From NCBI GenBank assembly GCA_040081265.1, contig JBEBGV010000124.1, forward strand, positions 1 to 7,785: DNA of 7,785 bases, given 5' to 3'. Of the stretch, positions 1 to 5,527 are shown one piece after another (positions within the stretch are counted from its first letter, which is position 1; each line of letters opens with the position of its first letter). The notes under the pieces were generated by a model. That model had not been told where the DNA came from. It was given only the letters and a program-made list of their open reading frames with translations, and searched no databases. The position numbers were made by a program, and so were the translations under genes. The DNA comes from JBEBGV01 sp040081265. Its GTDB lineage: Bacteria > Acidobacteriota > Vicinamibacteria > Vicinamibacterales > UBA2999.

Positions 1-160
1 CGTTGATGACCTGGCCACCGCGCACGAGGTCCACGCGCTGGTTCGTCACGGCACCGCCCGCGGCGTTGACCGCGCGACCGGTGATGCTGCCCACGAGCGA
101 CGACGCCTGCGCCGAGAACGAGAGCGCGACACCGAGTGCGATTGCGAGAACAGTCCGCAT
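1..160 (-). CDS. Secreted carboxypeptidase-regulatory-like domain protein, N-terminal part (3' end beyond window)
   Basis: This is the first 53 codons of a gene that runs off the left edge. The ATG is at 160-158 and a GGAG Shine-Dalgarno site (169-172) lies 8 bases upstream. The protein begins with MRTVLAIALG and carries a signal peptide of about 19 residues ending AQA. The next residues, GSITGRAVNAAGGAV, are typical of the first strand and turn of CarboxypepD_reg-like beta-sandwich domains. It is nearly identical to the start of the complete gene at 1852-2649: within the shared codons the differences include Ala-Leu for Met-Leu in the signal peptide and Thr for Ser near residue 39. The protein is predicted to be exported. 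Its function is unknown, and such domains usually act as structural or adhesion modules. What follows residue 53 cannot be seen. Confidence 0.85.
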   Translation of the reverse strand, partial: MRTVLAIALGVALSFSAQASSLVGSITGRAVNAAGGAVTNQRVDLVRGGQVIN

Positions 161-174
161 CAGCGAATCTCCAA
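1..174. repeat. Direct repeat, copy A (partner 2490-2663)
   Basis: Aligning base 1 with base 2490 gives 174 columns with 8 mismatches (about 95% identity) and no gaps. Mismatches are at window positions 46, 80, 98, 137-139, 155 and 165. Similarity stops abruptly at 174/2663, just upstream of the Shine-Dalgarno sites. The repeat covers the signal peptide and the first part of the secreted protein in both gene copies. Its left limit lies outside the window, so the true repeat may be longer. Confidence 0.95.
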
Positions 175-214
175 TGAAAGCCGTCTGCCGAAGGGTCTAC
201 CTTGGCGTGGGCCG

Positions 215-244
215 ACGATACCGTACCCCCCCCCACGTGGGCAA
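215..244 (-). promoter_or_regulatory. Candidate promoter of left secreted-protein gene with G9 tract in spacer
   Basis: On the minus strand TTGCCC (244-239) and TATCGT (220-215) are separated by exactly 18 bases. The spacer contains nine consecutive G (234-226). The presumed -10 is 54 bases upstream of the ATG. The paralogous gene at 2649 has TTGCGG and GATAGT with the same 18-base spacing, 57 bases upstream of its ATG, which supports the assignment. Both hexamers are weak matches to the sigma-70 consensus. Confidence 0.4.
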
Positions 245-283
245 GGCCGGCCCCGGCACGGCTCCCTTCGCCCACGCCTCCGG

Positions 284-712
284 TCAGTCGATCGGGAGCC
301 CGAGTTCCCGGGCGGCGGCGGCCTGGGCCTGGTCGAGCGTCAGGAAGCGGGTCAGCGGGCGCTCCGCGTGAAACCAGAGGGCAGTCCGGAGATGTGCGAG
401 GTCGAGCGACCGGGGAGTGGCAATGGCAGGCATCACGGGCGAGTCGCACAGGTCCAGCGTCAGGTCGCGGAACGTGAAGAAGGCCTGCTCGTTGGCCAGC
501 CGCTCCAGGCAGGCGTGGGACTCCGGGGTGGTCAAGGCTCCCGTACGCGCGAGGCGAACGATGGTGCGCCGCGCCTCGATCACCAGGAGCACGCTGGAGA
601 GGAGCGCCGCACCAACCGTCGCGCGTTCCACGCGCACCGCGTCTGGTTCGCCCAGGAGCAGCGCCAGATAGGCGGACGTGTCGAGATAGATCCGCGGGCC
701 TTCACCGCTCAT
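284..712 (-). CDS. vapC: PIN-domain ribonuclease toxin (VapC-type) of a type II toxin-antitoxin pair
   Basis: This 142-residue protein has the usual length of a VapC toxin, a Mg2+/Mn2+-dependent endoribonuclease that cleaves RNA when its antitoxin is lost. The PIN-domain acidic residues are all present: D11 in IYLDTSAYL, E46 in LLVIEARR, D104 in RSLDLAHLRTA, and D127 in FLTLDQ, followed by the typical helix and ending LGLPID. The catalytic site therefore looks intact. I chose the ATG at 712-710 because it overlaps the antitoxin stop by 11 bases (ATGAGCGGTGA), typical of translational coupling. A start at 745 would add 11 residues that do not belong to the PIN fold. The target RNA cannot be inferred. 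Family assignment is by motif recognition only. Confidence 0.9.
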   Translation of the reverse strand: MSGEGPRIYLDTSAYLALLLGEPDAVRVERATVGAALLSSVLLVIEARRTIVRLARTGALTTPESHACLERLANEQAFFTFRDLTLDLCDSPVMPAIATPRSLDLAHLRTALWFHAERPLTRFLTLDQAQAAAARELGLPID

Positions 713-953
713 GGGTTCCGTGGCGGTCCTCGAGGAGCACCTCAAGAGAGCGAGACTGGCTTCCGCGCGTGAGAGCCGGCTTCAGTGCGGCGCGGCCATA
801 GCGCGCACCCACCCGCACCGGACTGGCGCGGTGTGCGGTCAACTGCGCAACCGGTTTGTTGTGCCGCGTGATGACAACCGTGCCGCCACCTTCGGCCTCG
901 GCCACGGCCGCGGAGATCCGGGCCTTCAGGTCCTGAATAGAGACTCGATTCAT
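702..953 (-). CDS. Phd/YefM-family antitoxin
   Basis: This 83-residue protein begins MNRVSIQDLKARISAAV and continues with VVITRHNKPVAQL. This is the standard N-terminal DNA-binding and dimerisation fold of Phd/YefM antitoxins (residues about 1-50). The remaining basic/acidic tail (about 50-83) would be the toxin-binding arm that wraps the PIN active site. It lies directly upstream of and overlaps the PIN toxin gene, giving the classic antitoxin-first order. By analogy with the family it should repress its own promoter, with the toxin as co-repressor. A palindrome over the candidate -35 box (978-988) fits that. The ATG at 953-951 has only AAAGG two bases upstream, so initiation may be leaderless. 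The C-terminal arm is not otherwise recognisable. Confidence 0.88.
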   Translation of the reverse strand: MNRVSIQDLKARISAAVAEAEGGGTVVITRHNKPVAQLTAHRASPVRVGARYGRAALKPALTRGSQSRSLEVLLEDRHGTHER

Positions 954-960
954 GGCCTTT

Positions 961-988
961 ATTCTATTGGAACAGGACTGACTGTCAG
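961..988 (-). promoter_or_regulatory. Candidate toxin-antitoxin promoter with palindromic operator
   Basis: On the minus strand CTGACA (988-983) and TAGAAT (966-961) each differ by one base from the -35 and -10 consensus and are 16 bases apart. The -10 ends only 7 bases before the antitoxin ATG, so transcription would start at or next to the start codon. An 11-base interrupted palindrome, CTGAC-A-GTCAG (988-978), covers the -35 box. It is a plausible binding site for the Phd-type antitoxin in autoregulation. The promoter is inferred from sequence only. Confidence 0.5.
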
Positions 989-1069
989 GCCGATGTTTTC
1001 GGGGTGCGGTCGCGGGTGACCAGCATGGCGATCAGGGCTTCGGGGCGGAGTTCGGCGTGTTTCGGCTGG

Positions 1070-1768
1070 CTACGGCCGGGAATCGGGCTGCCCGTCGCGG
1101 TTGCGGTCGCGGGCTTCGTGGATGAGGATGCCCTCCTCGTAGGTCAGCCAGTGGTCGGGCTTGCCGTCGTGGTCGTCGTCTTCTTCGGCGCGCACGAGCT
1201 GACCCGCCTCGTAGTGTTCCCAGCGGTCCACCACGCCGTCCTGGGAGCGGGAGGTCTCGATGCGGACCACGGCGCCGGATGGGTCGCGATACTGCCAGGC
1301 GTCGATCACGCCGCCGGTGCCGCTGACGGAGAAGCCCTGCTTCACGAGCGCCATCTTCTCGTCGAAGTAGTCGCGCACGTCGATCTGGCCGTCGCCGTCG
1401 GAATCCAGGCCGAAGCCGGAGAGTTTGCCCTGCTCCGCGTAGACGTCCAGCGTCTGCTGGCGCCCGCCGAGGGTGCCGGTGGCGCGGATGGTGTGGAACG
1501 GCACGCCGGTCGAACTCGCCATGTAGCGGGTCACGGAGCCGTCGGCCTGACGGACCTCCCGGTAGATCACGTCCTTTCCGGTTTCGGGGTCGCGCGTGCG
1601 GTAGAGGCCGACGTTCAGGAAGCCGTCGCCGTAGGGGCCGACGATGCGATATGCGACGACCCCGGAGGTGGCGGCGGCGATGAGGCCGACCACGAAGATG
1701 GCGAGATCGACGATCGAGATCGGCCGGCTACGCCGGATGGAGGATCTCGATGCGGAGGGCGGATACAC
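1070..1768 (-). CDS. Membrane-anchored protein with aspartate-rich calcium-site-like tandem repeats
   Basis: This 232-residue protein is of unknown function. Residues 1-17 are basic, and about 18-40 form one hydrophobic helix (VDLAIFVVGLIAAATSGVVA). This suggests a type II anchor with the bulk outside the cytoplasmic membrane. Residues 122-232 are a tandem series of 24-26-residue units of the pattern DxDxDGxxDxWxxYxxG: DSDGDGQID at 122, SQDGVVDRWEHY at 175, DDDHDGKPDHWLTY at 197 and DRNRDGQPD at 221. The last three units are exactly 24 residues apart. The D-x-D-x-DG core resembles EF-hand or thrombospondin type 3 calcium loops, so calcium binding is inferred. The start is a GTG (1768-1766) without a visible Shine-Dalgarno site, so it is uncertain. 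The protein ends midway through a repeat unit. Confidence 0.8.
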   Translation of the reverse strand: MYPPSASRSSIRRSRPISIVDLAIFVVGLIAAATSGVVAYRIVGPYGDGFLNVGLYRTRDPETGKDVIYREVRQADGSVTRYMASSTGVPFHTIRATGTLGGRQQTLDVYAEQGKLSGFGLDSDGDGQIDVRDYFDEKMALVKQGFSVSGTGGVIDAWQYRDPSGAVVRIETSRSQDGVVDRWEHYEAGQLVRAEEDDDHDGKPDHWLTYEEGILIHEARDRNRDGQPDSRP

Positions 1769-1794
1769 GGGGAAGGACTTTGCCCAGAAATGCG

Positions 1795-1818
1795 AAGGGC
1801 AGCCCGGAGGCTGCCCTT
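1795..1818 (-). terminator. Strong stem-loop after the secreted-protein gene (terminator or leader hairpin)
   Basis: A perfect 10-base-pair GC-rich stem (AAGGGCAGCC / GGCTGCCCTT) closes a 4-base loop. It sits 33 bases past the stop codon of the gene ending at 1852 and 26 bases before the GTG of the next gene. The minus-strand sequence after the stem is CGCATTTCT, a poor U-tract. It may be an inefficient Rho-independent terminator, or a 5' leader structure of the repeat-protein gene. Confidence 0.6.
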
Positions 1819-1851
1819 GGTTTCGATCTTCGATCAGACGCTTGCTGGCAC

Positions 1852-2649
1852 TTAGCTGACCGAGGTCGGAATACGGGCAGCGATGGGCTGAATGAGCCCC
1901 CCAGGCGCGGTCGGCAATACGCCAGAGATGAAGCCGGGCTGATTGCCGGAAGAGGGCTGGATACTGATGACTGCCGGTGAGAGGCCTGGCGTGTTCGCCG
2001 GAACGCTCGCCACCTGCGTCAGCACGTTAAAGAGCGCCTGATTCGTGGTTGAGTTGGTGCGACCGTCTGTGTTGGCATTCGGAGCGGTCGGGGCCGGCTT
2101 GAATGCATTGGCGTCGGTTGGGCTCGTGGTAGCCGCAACGACTGCGGCGGCAAACTGTACCTGCTGGTCAGCCGGCAGAGAGTTGAAGATCGCGACGATC
2201 TCCTCCGCGTTCAGGTCGGTCGCGTCGGTCTCGCTGATCACGGATGTCACCGCGGCAGCCGCGCCCGAGGCGCCGGCGGCCGCAAGAGACGAAACCAGGC
2301 TCGAGAGTGCGCCGAACTGCGGGGCCACGGCGGCCGTCGGCACCACGATCGTCGTGGCACTGACCGATGCGCCCTCGGCAACCGAGACGCGCACGCCGGC
2401 AAGCTTGCCGTTCACGCTCGTCCGCACCACGTAGTCACCCGCGGCCACGTTGCCAAAGCTCCACCCGCCCTGCGCGTTGGTCGTGGCCACGTTGATGACC
2501 TGGCCACCGCGCACGAGGTCCACGCGCTGGTTCGACACGGCACCGCCCGCGGCGTTGACCGCGCGACCCGTGATGCTGCCCACGAGGGACGACGCCTGCG
2601 CCGAGAACGAGAGCGCGACACCGAGCATGATTGCGAGAACAGTACGCAT
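1852..2649 (-). CDS. Secreted carboxypeptidase-regulatory-like domain protein (complete copy)
   Basis: This 265-residue exported protein has a signal peptide at 1-19 (hydrophobic core LAIMLGVALSF, cleavage after AQA). A CarboxypepD_reg-like beta-sandwich follows at about 22-103, with GSITGRAVNAAGGAV, then GGWSFGNVAAGDYVVRTS and a strand ending TTIVV. After an alanine/serine-rich stretch (105-140) the tail (about 185-265) is Pro/Ala/Thr/Asn-rich and probably extended. No catalytic motif is visible, so a surface or structural role is inferred. I chose the ATG at 2649-2647 over an upstream in-frame start at 2736. It follows GGAG by 8 bases and gives a signal peptide at residue 1, and the duplicated gene at the left edge has the same start, whereas homology ends just upstream. 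It is probably a single transcription unit, bounded by the promoter at 2707-2736 and the hairpin at 1795-1818. Confidence 0.82.
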   Translation of the reverse strand: MRTVLAIMLGVALSFSAQASSLVGSITGRAVNAAGGAVSNQRVDLVRGGQVINVATTNAQGGWSFGNVAAGDYVVRTSVNGKLAGVRVSVAEGASVSATTIVVPTAAVAPQFGALSSLVSSLAAAGASGAAAAVTSVISETDATDLNAEEIVAIFNSLPADQQVQFAAAVVAATTSPTDANAFKPAPTAPNANTDGRTNSTTNQALFNVLTQVASVPANTPGLSPAVISIQPSSGNQPGFISGVLPTAPGGLIQPIAARIPTSVS

Positions 2650-2663
2650 CAGCAAATCTCCAA
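2490..2663. repeat. Direct repeat, copy B (partner 1-174)
   Basis: This is the second copy of the 174-base direct repeat, about 95% identical to the window's first 174 bases. Both copies are in the same orientation, about 2.3 kb apart. It covers the start of the complete secreted-protein gene, including its Shine-Dalgarno site. The segment between the copies carries the toxin-antitoxin pair and the repeat-protein gene. Confidence 0.95.
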
Positions 2664-2706
2664 GCTGGAAAACTTCGTGCGCCGCGTGTTGCGTTGACGC
2701 TGGCCC

Positions 2707-2736
2707 ACTATCCCACGGGCTCCCGGGGTACCGCAA
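2707..2736 (-). promoter_or_regulatory. Candidate promoter of complete secreted-protein gene
   Basis: On the minus strand TTGCGG (2736-2731) and GATAGT (2712-2707) are 18 bases apart, and the -10 is 57 bases before the ATG at 2649. The arrangement repeats that of the left copy (TTGCCC, 18 bases, TATCGT), although the surrounding sequence has diverged and there is no G tract here. Each hexamer is weak by itself. Confidence 0.35.
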
Positions 2737-2784
2737 GAGAAACCTTGCCGGCCAGGGGGCTGTAACTAGTGGTGTATCGGCAGG

Positions 2785-4023
2785 TTAGGGTCGCGCCTGC
2801 AGTTCACGAAGCCGCTCGCGGGCGGGTTTGAAGTCGGGAGCCAGCTGGATGGCCCGGGTCAGGTACTCCGCCACGGGAATCACGCCGGAGCCGTCGGCCC
2901 GTCGCGGGAGGTCGGCGGCAAGGACGGCCCGGTAGTAGTAGGAGACATGGCTGGCGGCGCCGGCGGAAATCATCCGTTCGAAGGTGCTTGCGGCCTTCTC
3001 GGGCTGATTTCCGAGGAAATACGCGAGGCCCAAAGCCTCAAGTGCCGTCGTGTTGCCGGGTTCCCTGCCCAGCACACCAAGGAGTGGGGGCATGGCTGCG
3101 GCGGCATGGCCACCATCGACCATGGCCATAGATCTCAGCGTGATCGACTCAGATTCAGGTAACTGGCGGGCCGCGCCACCACCGCAGGCCGGAGGCGCCG
3201 CTGGGGACGGGATCTCAAGAGAAGACAACCGGCCCGAGCGGATGTAGGCGCGGAGCTCGTCGTCTGTCGGCATCAGGGCGGCTACCAGGTCGCCCGGACT
3301 CCGGAGGCCGCGGGCCTGGCCGACGACCAGATAGTGCGCCAGTGCCCAGGACTCCGCATAGAAGCTCTCGACGCGCTTTCTATTCTGAGGGGCCGGCAGC
3401 GCCGGCGCGGACGTGAGCTCTCGCACGGGAATCCATCGCGCGTCGGAGCGGAGCACCCCGAGGTGCAGCTTCACCGGGCGGCCCAGCACGATTCTGCCTT
3501 CCCCGATCACGGCGTGCGTCCAGAGCTCGGAGAGGCCTTCGTCCAGCCACGGCGGCGGCTCCGTGCCCGCGACGTGCGTGACGAAGTGGGCGTACTCGTG
3601 GAGGATGCGCCGCAGGCGCTCGCGCGGCGGCACGTCCACGCGGATGGCGACATGGTGCCCAAAGGCTCCGGCCCAGTAAGCGCCCACGGGGCGCGCACCG
3701 CGACGCTCCCAGAACTGCGGCAGGAGCTCCCGCAGGTCGCGCTCACCGGCGGCGGCGATGACGACGGGCGTGGTGAACGGTGTGAGCGCCGGCCGCATGG
3801 GTCGGAGGGCGTGCGCCACGCGCTCGAGATCGCAGGCGACGTTCCGGAGACGGTCAGGACTGGAGTGGCCGACTAGGCGGAAGTCCGTCCCGCGGATCTC
3901 CAGCCATGTCTCGGCTGCGAAGGTCGCAATCGGCGCTGCCGCCCAAAGCAACGCGGCGCCGAGCGCGCTCACTCGCCACGCAGTGAGGAATCGCGGAGAC
4001 GTAAAGTTTCGGCTGAAGGTCAC
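2785..4023 (-). CDS. Secreted gluzincin (peptidase MA-like) metalloprotein with C-terminal TPR repeats
   Basis: This 412-residue protein has an N-terminal signal sequence (hydrophobic about 17-32, likely cleavage near 36-37). It carries a zinc-peptidase signature: H142-E-Y-A-H146 followed by PPWLDEGLSELW, in which E162 would be the third zinc ligand. The pattern HEXXH ... W(L)xEGL is that of the peptidase MA/DUF1570-type gluzincins. A helix YAESWALAHYL (222-232) is also typical of that group. Residues about 295-355 and 385-410 look like tetratricopeptide helices (LGLAYFLGNQPEKAASTFERM). The substrate is unknown. The GTG start (4023-4021) overlaps the upstream ligase stop by 4 bases (GTGA), so translation is probably coupled. 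All residues expected for catalysis are present, but activity is inferred. Confidence 0.82.
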   Translation of the reverse strand: MTFSRNFTSPRFLTAWRVSALGAALLWAAAPIATFAAETWLEIRGTDFRLVGHSSPDRLRNVACDLERVAHALRPMRPALTPFTTPVVIAAAGERDLRELLPQFWERRGARPVGAYWAGAFGHHVAIRVDVPPRERLRRILHEYAHFVTHVAGTEPPPWLDEGLSELWTHAVIGEGRIVLGRPVKLHLGVLRSDARWIPVRELTSAPALPAPQNRKRVESFYAESWALAHYLVVGQARGLRSPGDLVAALMPTDDELRAYIRSGRLSSLEIPSPAAPPACGGGAARQLPESESITLRSMAMVDGGHAAAAMPPLLGVLGREPGNTTALEALGLAYFLGNQPEKAASTFERMISAGAASHVSYYYRAVLAADLPRRADGSGVIPVAEYLTRAIQLAPDFKPARERLRELQARP

Positions 4024-5492
4024 TCGCGGACAGCACGCGCCTCGCGCCGCCGCGCCAGGTAGTCCGGTCGATGGATCGCGATGGCGGCCAGAACAACGAA
4101 GAGCACGGCGGCACCTGGCATCTGCAGGGTGAAGTCAAACGCCTCCATCACCGCGATTGAGCAGAGTCCAGTTACGGCCCCGGCGCGCAGCCAGTATGTC
4201 CGCTCGTCGTCGGCGCCTTCTTTGAAGCGGCACCACACTTCCCGGATGAAGAGAGCGATAGTGATGAGGATAGGGATACCAAGGAGAAGCCCACCTTCTG
4301 CGGCGAGCTGAAGGTAGTCGTTGTGCGCTTCGATGACAAGTTCGTTCTTCGGACCAGACTGGTAGTGCAGCATCGCGATGCCGAAGGTGTTCAGTCCGGT
4401 GCCGGTCCAAGGGTGATCCTGAATGATCCGCGACGTGTCCTGCCAGATCTGGCGGCGACCACCCCAGTCGAGCGAAGAGCCTTCAAACTGAGCGAGAGTG
4501 CCTTCAACGCCGCCTCGGGCGACGGCCATAAGAAGGATCAGGAGAATGAGCGAGACATGGACTAGCCGACGAGAACTCGACGACTGCCGCCGAATAACCC
4601 ACGCTGATGAAAGAGTCGCTGTCATCGCCAGACCGATCAATCCTCCCCTTGATCGGGTGATCACCATTGACAAAGCCATTACGGCAACAGCGAAAGCAGT
4701 GAGGAGCATCTCGGTCCCTGGAGGGGATGCGAACCAAAGCACGCGGCTGCGTACACCAGCAGCAACCTGACGCATCCCAGTTGCCAGCCCACCCGCGAGC
4801 CGGCCCATTGCCAGCGACATCGCCATGACCATCCATCCGGCGAAGTGGTTTTCATTAAGGAACGGCGCGAACGATGTGCCGCCCTTCGGTGGGATCCAGA
4901 ATCCGTATAGAGCCTCGCCGCGCACAGCGGCCTGAATGATGCCGACAAACGCTACCGCCAGGCCGAGCGCGGCAACTCCACGAACAGTCGCCCGCAGACC
5001 AACCGCGCTGAATGCACGCACTGTTCCGAGCAGGAGAATGCTCAAAGAGACCAAGAACGCCAAACCGAGGCTAGTCCGGTCCGATGCAATTGAAACAGCC
5101 TGGCTGATTCGGAGGTGTGGAGCTGGTTCTATTGCCACTCTCGCTCGCAACCCTTCGTAGTTGACAGAGCTGCTCGATCCCTCAAGCACACCATCCGTTG
5201 CTCGTACCGGAATCAACTGAACGACGGCGGCGAGCACGATAGTGAACAAGGCGACGAGAACGTACCTGGACGGGAAGGCGGCACCAGTCGATGTGCGGAG
5301 ACCAAGCAAACCTGTCGCTGCCGCGAAGACGACCACGGGCGCATAGGCCCAGGAGTACTCCGCCCCGAAAGCCAGAGCGCCCCAGGTCAGGAGCGCGAGC
5401 AACGCCGCAACGAGAAGACGATTCGGGTGGTGCTCGTTGTCCCGCCGCTGATTTCTGGCTTGACTAGGAACAGCCGCGACTTCTAGGCTCAC
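4020..5492 (-). CDS. O-antigen ligase / Wzy-type polymerase family membrane protein
   Basis: This 490-residue polytopic inner-membrane protein has about ten or more hydrophobic segments (starting at 26-42, 50-64, 77-94, 143-158, 172-190, 217-240, 261-278 and so on). Family motifs of the O-antigen ligase domain (Wzy_C) are visible: FLNENHFAGW (211-220), ITRSRGG (278-284), and a large periplasmic loop with W350 and DHPWTGTGLNTF (359-370). EAHNDYLQLAAEGG (388-401) follows. Such proteins transfer or polymerise undecaprenyl-linked glycans at the periplasmic face. Ligase and polymerase cannot be told apart by sequence reading. The start is a GTG at 5492-5490 with no good Shine-Dalgarno site, and the start is uncertain by some residues. 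It lies 35 bases downstream of the zinc-ribbon gene and overlaps the peptidase gene, suggesting one operon. Confidence 0.88.
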   Translation of the reverse strand: MSLEVAAVPSQARNQRRDNEHHPNRLLVAALLALLTWGALAFGAEYSWAYAPVVVFAAATGLLGLRTSTGAAFPSRYVLVALFTIVLAAVVQLIPVRATDGVLEGSSSSVNYEGLRARVAIEPAPHLRISQAVSIASDRTSLGLAFLVSLSILLLGTVRAFSAVGLRATVRGVAALGLAVAFVGIIQAAVRGEALYGFWIPPKGGTSFAPFLNENHFAGWMVMAMSLAMGRLAGGLATGMRQVAAGVRSRVLWFASPPGTEMLLTAFAVAVMALSMVITRSRGGLIGLAMTATLSSAWVIRRQSSSSRRLVHVSLILLILLMAVARGGVEGTLAQFEGSSLDWGGRRQIWQDTSRIIQDHPWTGTGLNTFGIAMLHYQSGPKNELVIEAHNDYLQLAAEGGLLLGIPILITIALFIREVWCRFKEGADDERTYWLRAGAVTGLCSIAVMEAFDFTLQMPGAAVLFVVLAAIAIHRPDYLARRREARAVRE

Positions 5493-5527
5493 GCGTTCTG
5501 GTGTCGTTTGAATTCTCCAAGCGTCCG

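Noticed and set aside
1004..1855. Long plus-strand open frame of 283 codons
   Set aside because: It is antisense to the repeat-protein gene, runs over the stem-loop and has strings of valine and alanine typical of an opposite-strand shadow. The minus-strand frame has a membrane helix and periodic motifs.
1..2663. Composite transposon or insertion sequence bounded by the direct repeats
   Set aside because: The repeats are coding sequence of paralogous genes, no transposase is present between them, and no terminal inverted repeats were seen. Gene duplication explains them.
2650..2736. Longer N-terminus for the complete secreted protein (start at 2736)
   Set aside because: It would place a non-hydrophobic 29-residue stretch before the signal peptide and overlap the candidate promoter. 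The duplicated copy keeps only the start at 2649/160.
3334..3876. Plus-strand open frame of 180 codons
   Set aside because: It lies opposite the HEXXH region of the peptidase and is rich in Arg, Gly and His, as expected from a high-GC shadow.
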